Shown here: one piece after another, positions 1-8,936 of the stretch
Numbering within the stretch: the first letter of the stretch is position 1
Layout of the letters: the number at the start of each line of letters is the position of its first letter
Assembly (NCBI GenBank): GCA_964555705.1
Contig: CAZKTN010000006.1
Span: forward strand, 41,904-105,903
DNA from: ZLKRG44 sp964555705
Lineage (GTDB): Bacteria; Planctomycetota; Phycisphaerae; Phycisphaerales; SM1A02
Direction: 5' to 3'
Length of the DNA: 64,000 bases
Program-made: the position numbers and the translations under genes
The notes under the pieces: model-generated
Databases searched by the model: none
Seen by the model: the letters and a program-made list of their open reading frames with translations, nothing else
Told to the model about the DNA's origin: nothing

Positions 1-1
1 G

Positions 2-718
2 CACGCGGAGACGGACGGGTTCCGCACCGGTGACTTCGCGCGTGACGGCGACCCGTCCGTGGCGCCCGGCGATGCTGGATACGCACGCTGGGCGGGGAAG
101 CCGTGGAACACGCACGCGCGCGCGCCAGTGGGAGTCGACGGGGGCGGTCGTCCGGCCGCGTTCGGCCAGCGCACGCCGCTGCCTCCCGCGTACTGGGGTG
201 CGGTCTCGGGCATGAGGTGCCTCGACAGCGTCGTCGCCGACGTGTGGGCTGAGTCGTGGAGCCACCACATCACGCGGCTCATGGTGCTCGGCAACATCGC
301 CACGCTGCTCGACGTGTCGCCTCGCGAGATCGCAGACTGGTTCTGGGTGGCATATGCGGACGCCTGGGACTGGGTCGTGGAGCCCAATGTGATGGGGATG
401 GCCACGTTTGGTGCCGGCGGCATCATGACGACAAAGCCTTATGTCTGCGGCGGCGCCTACATCGACCGCATGAGCGACTACTGCAAAGGCTGCGCATTCG
501 ACCCGTCGTCGGACTGCCCCGTGACGAGCCTCTACTGGTCGTACCTCGAGCGAAACGAGAAGAACCTTGACTCGAACCCCAGGATGTGGGTCGTGCTCAA
601 CTCGATGCGCAAGCGCCCGGGGGATCGTCGCGCCGCCGATGCGGGGCGCTTTGTCTCGGTGCGCGACATGCTCGTGCGGGGAGAGCGCATCGACGGTGCG
701 CTGCCCGGGCTATCGTGA
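2..718 (+). CDS. Iron-sulfur photolyase/cryptochrome-like protein (COG3046), C-terminal part
   Basis: The reading frame is open from the left edge, so the true start lies outside the window; about 238 residues are visible. The sequence matches the C-terminal FAD-binding half of the bacterial FeS-BCP/PhrB-type photolyase family: HHITRLMVLGN, then DAWDWVVEPNVMGMATF, then YIDRMSDYCKGC. Four cysteines (one before HHITRLM, two in YCKGC and one in SSDCP) fit the spacing of the family's [4Fe-4S] ligands. The family repairs (6-4) photoproducts or senses light. It sits 7 bases upstream of a TIGR01777 epimerase and then a CPD photolyase, probably one operon. Family assignment is firm; whether it is a repair enzyme or a sensor cannot be told. 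Confidence 0.85.
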   Translation, partial: HAETDGFRTGDFARDGDPSVAPGDAGYARWAGKPWNTHARAPVGVDGGGRPAAFGQRTPLPPAYWGAVSGMRCLDSVVADVWAESWSHHITRLMVLGNIATLLDVSPREIADWFWVAYADAWDWVVEPNVMGMATFGAGGIMTTKPYVCGGAYIDRMSDYCKGCAFDPSSDCPVTSLYWSYLERNEKNLDSNPRMWVVLNSMRKRPGDRRAADAGRFVSVRDMLVRGERIDGALPGLS

Positions 719-725
719 GCGCTCC

Positions 726-2213
726 ATGACCCGATCGACGCTCGAGCCCCCTCCAGACTTCACCGCAGAGTCGGCAATGCCGGCGCCGCGCGCCATGCTT
801 GCGTCATGGCACTTCGCGCATGGCGCGCTGCAGCGGCTGCTGCCTCCATGGCAATCGGTGGATGTCGAATCTGCCGAGCCGCTCGCTGAAGGATCACGGA
901 CTGTGCTCCGCCTCTCGGCAGGACCGCTTCGCGCGCGGTGGATCGCGGTGCACGAGGGTGTTCGTCCCGGACACTCGTTCGTGGACCGCGCCGAGCGGAG
1001 CCCTTTCGCACGCTGGCGGCATGAGCACCTGTTCCTCGACCGGACCGACCCGTCTCAGAGCCAGCTCGTTGACCGAATCCGCTACGCGCTTCCGTGGCCG
1101 GCTCGGATCCCGCCGTTCAGCCTGCTGGCTGCACCGATGGCGCGCGCCCAGCTGCAGCGCATGTTCGCGTTCCGGCACGAGCGCACGGCGCGCGACCTGC
1201 GCCGCCACATGGAGCATCGCGCCCGTGCGGGCGACCGGCCGCTGACCGTCGCAGTCACTGGGGCGACCGGCCTCGTGGGCTCCGCGCTGTGCGCGTTCCT
1301 TGAGACCGGAGGGCACCACGTGATTCGGCTGGTGCGCGGTCGCGGACCTGCAGGAGACCCCTCGTCGCAGCACGCAGGCACGGCGCGCGGCACGCACGGC
1401 TCGGCCACACGCGACGTCCCATGGAACCCGGCAGGCGATTGGGATGCGTCGCCGCTGTCAGGCATCGATGCCGTCGTGCACCTTGCGGGCGAGAACATCG
1501 CCGCCGGACGCTGGAGCGCGGCGCGCAAGGCGGCGATCCTGCGCAGCCGCGAGGAGGGCACGCGCAGCATCGCGCGCGCGCTGGCGGCGCTTGCGAACCC
1601 GCCGAAGGTGCTCGTGAGCGCATCAGGCGTCGGGTACTACGGCCATAGCGATGCGCCCGCGATCGACGAGAGTGGCCCTGCTGGCGCGGGGTTCCTCGCG
1701 GAGGTCGCGGCGCGGTGGGAACAGGCGACGCAGCCGGCTCAGGAGCGCGGCATCCGTGTGGTGCGGCTGCGCATCGGTGTTGTGGTCACTGCCCGAGGTG
1801 GGGTGGTTGGCACGCTGCGCACGCCATTCAACTTCGGTGCGGGAGGACCCGTGGGATCGGGACGCCAAGGGATGTCCTGGATCTCGCTCGATGACCTGCT
1901 CGGGGCAATCCTTCACGTGATCGGCACACCGTCGCTCGCAGGCGCCATCAACGCTGTGGCGCCGCATCCGGTCACGCAGCGGGAGTTCGCGAAGGCAATG
2001 GGGCGCGCAATGCGGCGGCCTGCATTCGCACCGCTTCCTGCGCTTGCGGTGAAGCTGATGTTCGGGGAGATGGGCCGCGAGCTGCTGCTCTCGGGGCAGT
2101 TCGCCGTGCCATCGGCGCTGATGGCGTCAGGCTTCAGGTTCGACAGCCCGCGCATCGGACAGGCGATGGCCTTCGAGTTCGGCCGTGCCTCGGAGTGGGG
2201 CGCACGCGCATGA
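726..2213 (+). CDS. TIGR01777-family SDR epimerase with N-terminal SRPBCC-like domain
   Basis: About 495 residues starting at ATG 726, just after the stop of the photolyase-like gene. The first ~150 residues look like a SRPBCC/cyclase-type fold (HEGVRPGHSFVDR, then HEHLFLDRT). From about residue 172 there is a short-chain dehydrogenase with the nucleotide motif VTGATGLVG, then VVHLAGENIA and SASGVGYYG, typical of the TIGR01777 (YfcH-like) group. The substrate is unknown. Members of this group are often found next to photolyases, and here the gene lies between two. A longer upstream reading would overlap the preceding gene, so ATG 726 is preferred. Confidence 0.85.
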   Translation: MTRSTLEPPPDFTAESAMPAPRAMLASWHFAHGALQRLLPPWQSVDVESAEPLAEGSRTVLRLSAGPLRARWIAVHEGVRPGHSFVDRAERSPFARWRHEHLFLDRTDPSQSQLVDRIRYALPWPARIPPFSLLAAPMARAQLQRMFAFRHERTARDLRRHMEHRARAGDRPLTVAVTGATGLVGSALCAFLETGGHHVIRLVRGRGPAGDPSSQHAGTARGTHGSATRDVPWNPAGDWDASPLSGIDAVVHLAGENIAAGRWSAARKAAILRSREEGTRSIARALAALANPPKVLVSASGVGYYGHSDAPAIDESGPAGAGFLAEVAARWEQATQPAQERGIRVVRLRIGVVVTARGGVVGTLRTPFNFGAGGPVGSGRQGMSWISLDDLLGAILHVIGTPSLAGAINAVAPHPVTQREFAKAMGRAMRRPAFAPLPALAVKLMFGEMGRELLLSGQFAVPSALMASGFRFDSPRIGQAMAFEFGRASEWGARA

Positions 2214-3706
2214 GCCCTGCGCCCTCAATCATGTGGTTCAGGCAGGACCTGCGGCTTGACGACAACCCTGCGCTGCGAGAGGCCGCGCGTGATGGCCGCC
2301 CGCTCGTGGCCGTGTGGATCTGGCACCCTGAAGACGAGCGCCCATGGGCGCCGGGCGGCGCATCGCGATGGTGGCTGCATCACTCGATCAGCGCGCTCTC
2401 CGCTGATCTCGCGGTCCTGGGAGTCCGCCTGATCATCAGGGCAGGGGACCCTGCGGCCGAGATCGCCGACATCGCGCGCGGCACTGGTGCCCGCAGCGTG
2501 CATGCCGCGAAGCGGCACGAGCCTTGGGCGGGCGAGCAGGAGCGCCGCGTTGCGGATGCGCTGGCAACGATGAAGGTGTCGTGCACGCTCCATCCCGGAC
2601 TTCTCCTTCACGATCCCTCGCGGATCCGCACAGGCTCTGGCGTGCCGTACAAGGTGTACACGCCGTTCAGCAGGTCGGTGGCCGCGAACGTCACCGTCGA
2701 GCCGTGCATTGCGCGGCCGTCATCGATCACCGCTGCGGATGTCTCCCGCCTCGACAGCACGCCGCTCGAGAGCCTCGGGCTCCTGCCGCGCATCGCGTGG
2801 GATGGCGTGATGGCGACGACATGGACGCCAGGCGAGGCAGGCGCACGCGAGCGGCTTGCCGCATTTGTTCCTGCGCGCACTGCGGCGTCGGCGCCGATCG
2901 CGCGCTACGCGACGGGCCGCGACGAGCCCGCAGCGCCGGGCACATCGATGCTGAGCCCGCACCTTCACTGGGGCGAGATTTCCCCTCGCCGAGTGTGGCA
3001 CACCGTGGACCGTGCGCTGGCGGCATCGTCCGCATCTGGAGTGCCACAGGCCTCAGTGGCATCGAACGCCGCAAAGTTCAAGGCGGAGATCGTGTGGCGC
3101 GAGTTCGCGTACCACGTGCTCGCCAACTTCCCGGCCACATCCGATGCGCCGCTGCGTCCGGAGTTCTCGAAGTTCCCCTGGTCCGACGATGCGCCGCTGC
3201 GCCGCGCGTGGGAGCGCGGACGCACCGGATACCCGCTTGTGGACGCGGGCATGCGCGAGCTGTGGGCCACCGGATGGATGCACAACAGGGTGCGCATGAG
3301 CGTGTCGAGCTTCCTCGTGAAGCACCTGCTGCAGCACTGGATGCACGGCGCACGCTGGTTCTGGGACACGCTCCTCGATGCTGACCTCGCCAGCAACTCG
3401 CTTGGGTGGCAGTGGAGCGCCGGATGCGGCGCCGACGCGGCGCCCTACTTCAGGATCTTCAATCCCGTGCTGCAGGGCGAGAAGTTCGATCCCGACGGCA
3501 CGTACGTTCGCCGCTGGGTGCCCGAGCTTGCGAAGGTCCCCGCGAAGTGGATTCACCGCGTGTGGGAAGCGCCGGCAGATGTGCTCGCGTCGGCGGGCGT
3601 GACGCTTGGCGTGACCTACCCGCGCCCCATCGTCGACCACGCAGAGGCGCGCGCACGCGCGCTGAAGGCGCTCACTTCGGTGTCGAAGGCTGGGCCGGCG
3701 AGCTGA
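2210..3706 (+). CDS. phrB: Deoxyribodipyrimidine photolyase (CPD, class I type)
   Basis: About 498 residues. It uses blue light and FADH- to split cyclobutane pyrimidine dimers. The N-terminus WFRQDLRLDDNPAL is the photolyase alpha/beta domain signature, and the FAD-binding domain near residues 390-430 carries LASNSLGWQWSAGCG and YFRIFNPVLQGEKFDPDG. ATG 2210 overlaps the stop of the upstream epimerase by 4 bases (ATGA), which decides the start over the GTG at 2195. The 3' end runs 35 bases into the convergent MFS gene. With the iron-sulfur photolyase-like gene upstream, the locus has two photolyase-family enzymes in one apparent operon. Confidence 0.92.
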   Translation: MSPAPSIMWFRQDLRLDDNPALREAARDGRPLVAVWIWHPEDERPWAPGGASRWWLHHSISALSADLAVLGVRLIIRAGDPAAEIADIARGTGARSVHAAKRHEPWAGEQERRVADALATMKVSCTLHPGLLLHDPSRIRTGSGVPYKVYTPFSRSVAANVTVEPCIARPSSITAADVSRLDSTPLESLGLLPRIAWDGVMATTWTPGEAGARERLAAFVPARTAASAPIARYATGRDEPAAPGTSMLSPHLHWGEISPRRVWHTVDRALAASSASGVPQASVASNAAKFKAEIVWREFAYHVLANFPATSDAPLRPEFSKFPWSDDAPLRRAWERGRTGYPLVDAGMRELWATGWMHNRVRMSVSSFLVKHLLQHWMHGARWFWDTLLDADLASNSLGWQWSAGCGADAAPYFRIFNPVLQGEKFDPDGTYVRRWVPELAKVPAKWIHRVWEAPADVLASAGVTLGVTYPRPIVDHAEARARALKALTSVSKAGPAS

Positions 3707-4910
3707 TCCGCCGTGCGCGCGTCTCGCGCCACCAGGGCAGCAGCGCTGGGATCGCGAGAAGCCCAAGGCAGATCCAGGTGGTGCCCACGATCCATGGACC
3801 TCCGCCAAGCAGCGCGCCCGCCATCGCAGCCCCTGGTCCTGCCACGTAGCCGACGCCGATGAGCGCCTCGTGCGTGCCGCCTGCATCGACACCTGCGCTT
3901 CCCACCCGAAGCGCGTAGTACAGCGCGGCGTAGTAGATGATGCCGTGTCCTATGCCGAAGAGGGAGAGTCCGACGGCCACGGACCAGAGCGCGGGCGCAA
4001 CCACCACGAGCGCGAATCCGCCTGCAAGCAGCGCGGCGCCGACGAACAGGCTTGACCACTTCCCGTGCCAGAACGCCACATGCGCGAGCAGCGCCACCGC
4101 CGCCAGCCGCACCATCAGCCATGTCGCCGTGAGCGGCGTCTGCGCGGCGGGAGCGATGTCGATCGACGTGAGCACGTAGGGGAGGATCGGGCTGAGCGCG
4201 CCCACCATCATGTACGACGCCGGCAGCAGCACACGCGCGCTCGCAAGCTGCGCGCGGTACCCGCGCGGCACGGACGCACAGTCGTCGACATGGGCACCGG
4301 GAGCCTTGGGCAGCCACGGCAGCGCAAGAAGGCTGATCAGGCTGAGGGGACCCACGGCGAACACGGCGAACCTCGCATCGAGGTCCTGCGCATCGCCGCT
4401 TCGCATCAGTGGAGCCATGAGGAGCAGCGCGGCACTCACGGCCGCCATCCAGACGATGCACCATCGACCGATCGCGCGCCGCATCGCGTCTCCGCTCCGG
4501 CCTCCGCTCACGAACGACTCCACAATGGGCCACAGGAGCGCCGCAGTCACGCTTGTCACAAGGACCATCGTGACGATGCCGGCAGAGCTGCCGCCCATGT
4601 ACACGAGCGGACTCGCCGCCGCCTGCACGACAAGAAGCAGCGCGAGAACGCCGCGTGCGCTGGTGCGCTTCGCAAGCGCGCGCACCGCGCGCCCCGATGC
4701 GAGCGCCGCGACCGCATACACGCCGCCCGACGCGAGGAACAGCATGGTCGTCTCCACCTCGGTGAACTTGAGGTCGCGCTGCGTCACGAAGCCAAGGCCG
4801 TTCCACAGCACACCGGTGCCGATGGAGTTCAGGAACGTGATCCACCAGATCGCCAGCTCAGATCGTCGGGGTCTCGCGGTCGTCTGGTGGCAAGGCGGGG
4901 GGTTGTCCAT
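3672..4910 (-). CDS. MFS transporter
   Basis: 412 residues with about twelve hydrophobic segments and the short charged loops of the major facilitator superfamily (for example FLNSIGTGVLWNGLGF near the N-terminus and GHGIIYYAALYYALRVG in the C-terminal half). Inner-membrane secondary transporter; no substrate-specific motif is recognised. It converges on the photolyase, overlapping its last 35 bases. Its upstream region abuts the tRNA-Arg promoter, and the TAGTAT element at 4948-4953 lies between the two start points. Confidence 0.75.
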   Translation of the reverse strand: MDNPPPCHQTTARPRRSELAIWWITFLNSIGTGVLWNGLGFVTQRDLKFTEVETTMLFLASGGVYAVAALASGRAVRALAKRTSARGVLALLLVVQAAASPLVYMGGSSAGIVTMVLVTSVTAALLWPIVESFVSGGRSGDAMRRAIGRWCIVWMAAVSAALLLMAPLMRSGDAQDLDARFAVFAVGPLSLISLLALPWLPKAPGAHVDDCASVPRGYRAQLASARVLLPASYMMVGALSPILPYVLTSIDIAPAAQTPLTATWLMVRLAAVALLAHVAFWHGKWSSLFVGAALLAGGFALVVVAPALWSVAVGLSLFGIGHGIIYYAALYYALRVGSAGVDAGGTHEALIGVGYVAGPGAAMAGALLGGGPWIVGTTWICLGLLAIPALLPWWRETRARRISSPAQPSTPK

Positions 4911-4947
4911 GGGAGTGGTGCGACCGCAGCCGTGGCCGCAAGTCCGG

Positions 4948-4953
4948 TAGTAT
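4948..4953 (+). promoter_or_regulatory. Probable -10 element of tRNA-Arg
   Basis: TAGTAT ends 12 bases before the first base of tRNA-Arg, a distance that fits a transcript with a short 5' leader. No convincing -35 hexamer is seen, as for most promoters in this window. Confidence 0.45.
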
Positions 4954-4965
4954 GACGTCCCTGAG

Positions 4966-5039
4966 GTCCTCGTAGCTCAACTGGATAGAGCGCTGCCCTC
5001 CGAAGGCAGAGGTTGCGCGTTCGAATCGCGCCGAGGACG
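4966..5039 (+). tRNA. tRNA-Arg (anticodon CCG)
   Basis: 74-nt cloverleaf. The acceptor stem GTCCTCG pairs perfectly with CGAGGAC (5032-5038). The anticodon stem CTGCC/GGCAG encloses the loop CTCCGAA with anticodon CCG at 5000-5002, and the T-loop is GTTCGAATC. It reads CGG arginine codons. The CCA end is not encoded. Confidence 0.95.
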
Positions 5040-5133
5040 CTTCTTTCTTCCGGGTTTGTGCGTATTGAAACCTAGACTTTCGGGTGTCGGGCCCGGGAAG
5101 TCGTGCCACACACTGCCCGATAGAAGGATGCCA

Positions 5134-6837
5134 ATGGCCGAACATCGCGGAATCCAGCGCGTGATGTGCCGCGCCGCCCCTTGGGCGGTTGCCGGCTGTG
5201 CGTCGCTGGGCTTCACGATCGGCAGCGCGTCGGCCCAGGACACGGATCCTGTGGCTGAGCTGTCGAACCCCAATGCCCTCGGCACCCAACGCTTCGGCAC
5301 ATCCTTCTGGTTCGGCCTTGTCGGCAACTCCGAGGGTGGCGGGGCTCCGCAGCAGGTGATTGCCGTCGGCAGCCCCTGGGCGAACGTGCCGGTGTCGGGC
5401 GGCGACACGACCCTGCAGAAGGCCGGCTGCATCACCGTGTTCCGGCAGTTCTCGTTCGGGTGGATACCTATGCCGGGCAACTTCGGCGTGAACCTGGTCG
5501 CGCCGCGCCCGCAGGCCAACAGCAACTTCGGGCAGAGCATCTCGATGTCCGGTTCGTACATGGTGGTCGGTGCACCGGGTGCGGGGCCTCCTCTCAACTC
5601 CGGGCGCGCATACCTGTACGCGTGGGCGGCGGGCGCCGCATGCGCGCCGGGCGACAGTTCCGAGTGGTGCCTTGTGGCGGAGCTCAGCAACAGCCTGCTT
5701 CCACCGCCGGGCGATCCGCCATCGGCGGTCGACCTCTTCGGCGCGTCGGTCGCGAACCTCGGAGCGATCGTCGCGGTATCGGCGCCGAGCAACGACGTGC
5801 GCTACCCGAGCGTGCAGTTCCCTGGACAGACCGTGAACGTGACCGACTGCGGATCGGTCACCATGTTCGCGCCATCGCAGGATCCCAAGACCGGCGAGAT
5901 CTCGTGGAGACCCTTCGCGTTCATCTCGCCGCCTGTGCTCAACGCACAGGGAGTTGCCGACAGCTCGATCGATCCCTCGACGCTCGCGTCAGGATTCTTC
6001 GGGTCCTCGATCGCAATGAACGGGTCGACGCTCATCGTGGGTTCCAAGCGGGCTACCGTGACCCAGGCGTCCCAGGGTGCGGTGTACGTCTACGACTTCG
6101 ACCCCGTGGCGCTGACGATCACCTACAGGCAGCGTCTCGCGGCGCCCACATCGCTCGCCCAGGCGAATGAGCAGATGGGGAGCGCCGTCGCGTCGCAGGG
6201 CGGTCGAGTTGTGGCCGGTGCCCCGAACCGTTCCGGCGGCGCGGGGCTTGTGAACCAGGGCGCGGCCTACGTGTTCGAGCGCGAGCCTGTGGGCAGCGGC
6301 CCCTTCGTGTTCAGGAAGCAGCTGCGCGCGTCTGACGGCCAGTCTGGCGACCTCTTCGGCGCGTCAGTTGCGGTCCGCGACAACCGGATCGCGATCGGCG
6401 CGCCGGGCAAGGACTTCGCGGGCGACATCGACCGAGGCAGCGCGTACCTCTTTGCGCAGGAGGACTCGGAGTGCAATGACTGGATACAGGCGCTGCGTCT
6501 CTCCCCGGAGGTCGGTGCCAGCGCCCAGTTCGGCGCGTACGTCGGCGTGTCGCTCGACGAGGCATTCGGCATCGCGGCCCCCGGTGCCACCAGCCCCGCC
6601 GGGCCCGGCCAGGGCATGGTGCTGATGTTCGAGCGAGACCTGATCAGCTGTCCCCATGACCTGAGCGGTGACGGCATCGTCAACGGAGGCGATCTGGCGC
6701 TGTGCCTCGCGAGCTGGGGTCCCGCGACGGGATCGGGCTACTACGCCGACTTCAACGGCGACAGCGTCGTGGACGGCTACGACATCACCGCACTGCTCGC
6801 CAACTGGGGACCCTGCGTCTGCACGCCGTCGCCGTAG
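5134..6837 (+). CDS. Secreted FG-GAP repeat protein with C-terminal dockerin-like repeats
   Basis: 567 residues from ATG 5134, which is preceded at good spacing by AGAAGG; an in-frame ATG at 5128 is too close to that site. The N-terminus is a signal peptide with a likely cut after SASA (about residue 34). The body has repeated blocks of the FGASVA / IAIGAPG type seen in FG-GAP beta-propellers, so an extracellular binding role is likely. The last ~55 residues hold two short calcium-loop repeats (DLSGDGIVNGGDL and DFNGDSVVDGYDI), each ending in a tryptophan-glycine segment, a tail common on secreted Phycisphaerales proteins. A TAGACT element at 5073-5078 may be its -10. The ligand is unknown. 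Confidence 0.8.
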   Translation: MAEHRGIQRVMCRAAPWAVAGCASLGFTIGSASAQDTDPVAELSNPNALGTQRFGTSFWFGLVGNSEGGGAPQQVIAVGSPWANVPVSGGDTTLQKAGCITVFRQFSFGWIPMPGNFGVNLVAPRPQANSNFGQSISMSGSYMVVGAPGAGPPLNSGRAYLYAWAAGAACAPGDSSEWCLVAELSNSLLPPPGDPPSAVDLFGASVANLGAIVAVSAPSNDVRYPSVQFPGQTVNVTDCGSVTMFAPSQDPKTGEISWRPFAFISPPVLNAQGVADSSIDPSTLASGFFGSSIAMNGSTLIVGSKRATVTQASQGAVYVYDFDPVALTITYRQRLAAPTSLAQANEQMGSAVASQGGRVVAGAPNRSGGAGLVNQGAAYVFEREPVGSGPFVFRKQLRASDGQSGDLFGASVAVRDNRIAIGAPGKDFAGDIDRGSAYLFAQEDSECNDWIQALRLSPEVGASAQFGAYVGVSLDEAFGIAAPGATSPAGPGQGMVLMFERDLISCPHDLSGDGIVNGGDLALCLASWGPATGSGYYADFNGDSVVDGYDITALLANWGPCVCTPSP

Positions 6838-6846
6838 CCTGCGCGC

Positions 6847-7131
6847 GTGCAGATCAGCCAATTCCAGCAGCTCATTCGGGACAGGTACCACGCCACCGAC
6901 AGTGCGCGGGGTGCCGCACGCACCTTCGTCTGGTTCGCCGAGGAGGTAGGCGAGCTCGCGCATGCGATCGGCAAGCATGACCGTGGCGATGCCGACCGCG
7001 ACAACCTCGAGGAGGAGTTCGCCGACGTGCTTGCGTGGCTCGCCACGATGGCGAACATCTGCGACGTCGACCTTGAGCGCGCCATCGCGCGCAAGTACCT
7101 CGAGGGCGGCGGCCCAAAGGGCGTCAAGTGA
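6847..7131 (+). CDS. MazG-like nucleotide pyrophosphohydrolase
   Basis: 94 residues, the size of a single-domain MazG-type enzyme. The metal-binding pattern is visible as EEVGEL (about residues 29-34) and EEEFADV (about 55-61), the ExxE and ExxD pairs of all-alpha NTP pyrophosphatases. These enzymes hydrolyse NTPs, often non-canonical ones, to NMP and pyrophosphate. GTG 6847 follows TAGCCT (6835-6840) by 6 bases, so the transcript is probably leaderless; the first three bases of that hexamer are the stop codon of the FG-GAP gene. Its stop overlaps the GTG of the HIT gene by 4 bases. Confidence 0.8.
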   Translation: MQISQFQQLIRDRYHATDSARGAARTFVWFAEEVGELAHAIGKHDRGDADRDNLEEEFADVLAWLATMANICDVDLERAIARKYLEGGGPKGVK

Positions 7132-7631
7132 GCGGAGCGGCACATGAGGCGCGCGTGCCGGGTGCTTCGGCGGCTGGCAGCGCCATGTGCGGAGTGTGCG
7201 CGCTCCATGCGCGCGAGGGAGGGCCGCCGCTGCTCGCGTGGACCGATGGGATGTGGCTTCTTCGCCACCATGCGCATCCGGCTCCGCTCGCGGGATGGTT
7301 CCTGCTCGATTCGGTGCGTTGCGTGCGCAATGCCGCCGACTTCAGCGATGCCGAGGCCGCCGCATTCGGCGCCGTGCTGCGGCGCGTGACTCGCGCTGTG
7401 CGCGAGGCCTGTGGCGTGCCACGCACCTACACGGTCATGTTCGGCGAGGGGGCTCCGCACCTCCACGCGCACATCGTTCCGCGGGATCCCGCCGAACCGG
7501 CATCATGCGCGTGGGCCGTGGCGGACCTCTACCGTGATGTTGAGCGCGGGCTTCGGGTTCCGGCATCGCAGGAGCACGTCGACGCGGTCGTGGCCCGCGT
7601 GCGCTCACTGCTCGGTGGCGACGGGCGCTGA
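7128..7631 (+). CDS. HIT-family hydrolase
   Basis: 167 residues with the histidine triad HLHAHIVPR near residue 115, the active site of nucleotide-binding HIT hydrolases. GTG 7128 overlaps the MazG-like stop (GTGA). An internal ATG at 7185, just before MCGVCALH, would give a length and N-terminal CxxC nearer to typical HIT proteins, so the start is uncertain. Coupling to a MazG-like enzyme suggests housecleaning of nucleotides or dinucleoside polyphosphates (inference). The 3' end overlaps the convergent flavoprotein gene by 27 bases. Confidence 0.8.
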   Translation: MSGAAHEARVPGASAAGSAMCGVCALHAREGGPPLLAWTDGMWLLRHHAHPAPLAGWFLLDSVRCVRNAADFSDAEAAAFGAVLRRVTRAVREACGVPRTYTVMFGEGAPHLHAHIVPRDPAEPASCAWAVADLYRDVERGLRVPASQEHVDAVVARVRSLLGGDGR

Positions 7632-8936
7632 AGCGAGGGCCTCTGCTGCCGCGCATCCGGCCACGAATCCGGATGCCCATGCCCACTGGAAGTTGAAGCC
7701 GCCAATGCGGCCATCCACGTCGCAGATCTCGCCCGCGAGATGCAGCCCGGGCACGATGCGGCTCTCCATCGTGCGCATGTCGATCTCGGCGAGCGGGACG
7801 CCTCCAGCGGTGACTTCCGCGGCGTTCCAGCCGCGGTCGCCAGTGACGGGAAGCGGGGTGCCTGCGATGAGCGAGGCAAGTGCGCGTCGCCGCTCCCTGG
7901 CAAGCTGCTGCACAGTGGAGTCGGGCGGCACATCAGCCGCGGCGCAGAGCGCGCGCGCGAGCCGTTCGGGCACGCGCTCGCGCAGCGTCGCCGCCACACC
8001 GGTGCCCTTCGACCGGACCAGCCACGCATCCACCTCGTCGGTCGACATTCCGGGCATCCAGCAGACCTCGAGCGCGCACCCCGCATCCGCATCGCGCGCG
8101 TGATGCCAGTGCCTGCTCATGTCGAGAACCGACGGCCCGCTGATCCCGAAGTGGGTGCAGAGCGTGCTGCCGCGGATCGCACGCAGCTTGCGTGTGGTCG
8201 ACGAGCGAAGCACGATCTCCGCATCGACCGTGAGCCCGCTCAGTGTGCGGATCCAGTGGCTGTCGGCGAGCGTCAGCGGCACCAGCGCCGGCACCAGCAT
8301 CGGTGTGACCGAATGGCCGAGCCCACGTGCGATCTCGAGCCCCGCGCCGTCGCTTCCGCTCTTGGGGAGGCTCTTGCCGCCAGAGGCCAGCACCAGCCGC
8401 ACGCAGGTGATTGAACCCGCAGGTCCGCTCACCGCAAATCCGCCGCTGGTCCTGCGGATCTCGGTGGCGCGCCACGGGTGCCGCAGCGCCGCACCTGAGT
8501 CGTGCAGCGCGCGCAGCAGCGCATCGAGCACCGTGTGCGCATCGTCGGTTGTGGGGAAGAGCTTGCCCGTCTCCTCGCGCTTGAGCGTGACACCAAGCTC
8601 CTGGAAGAAGGCGACGGTGCGCTCGACGCCGAACCTGCGGAGGACGCTCCGGATCGCGGCGGGCGTGCTTCCGCTGTAGTCCGCGTCGCGCACGGCATGG
8701 TGAGTCACGTTGCAGCGTCCGCCGCCAGCGACCAGGATCTTCGCGCCGATGCGTGTGGCGCCGTCAAGGGCGAGCACGGACATTGGCCGTGCGGAGGCCG
8801 CATCAGCGCGCGATGCCGTGCGTGCGGCCCAGATTGCGGCAAAGATCCCAGCCGCGCCTGCGCCCACCACGCAGATGTCGGCGTGGACATCGCCGCGTGG
8901 CGCGCCGTGAGGTTGTTCGGCTGAATCCGAGTTCAC
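7605..8936 (-). CDS. HI0933/YhiN-family NAD(P)/FAD-dependent oxidoreductase
   Basis: About 443 residues from GTG 8936. The Rossmann FAD motif VVGAGAAGIFAA is near the N-terminus, followed by GGGRCNVTHH and VLASGGKSLPKSG, and by GGVPLAEIDMRTMES in the C-terminal part, all hallmarks of the HI0933-like (aminoacetone oxidase family) flavoproteins. The physiological substrate is not known. GTG 8936 overlaps the stop of the upstream M14 peptidase gene (GTGA), so it is probably the last gene of the operon. In-frame sequence upstream of this GTG lies inside the peptidase gene and lacks family similarity. Confidence 0.85.
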   Translation of the reverse strand: MNSDSAEQPHGAPRGDVHADICVVGAGAAGIFAAIWAARTASRADAASARPMSVLALDGATRIGAKILVAGGGRCNVTHHAVRDADYSGSTPAAIRSVLRRFGVERTVAFFQELGVTLKREETGKLFPTTDDAHTVLDALLRALHDSGAALRHPWRATEIRRTSGGFAVSGPAGSITCVRLVLASGGKSLPKSGSDGAGLEIARGLGHSVTPMLVPALVPLTLADSHWIRTLSGLTVDAEIVLRSSTTRKLRAIRGSTLCTHFGISGPSVLDMSRHWHHARDADAGCALEVCWMPGMSTDEVDAWLVRSKGTGVAATLRERVPERLARALCAAADVPPDSTVQQLARERRRALASLIAGTPLPVTGDRGWNAAEVTAGGVPLAEIDMRTMESRIVPGLHLAGEICDVDGRIGGFNFQWAWASGFVAGCAAAEALASAPVATEQ

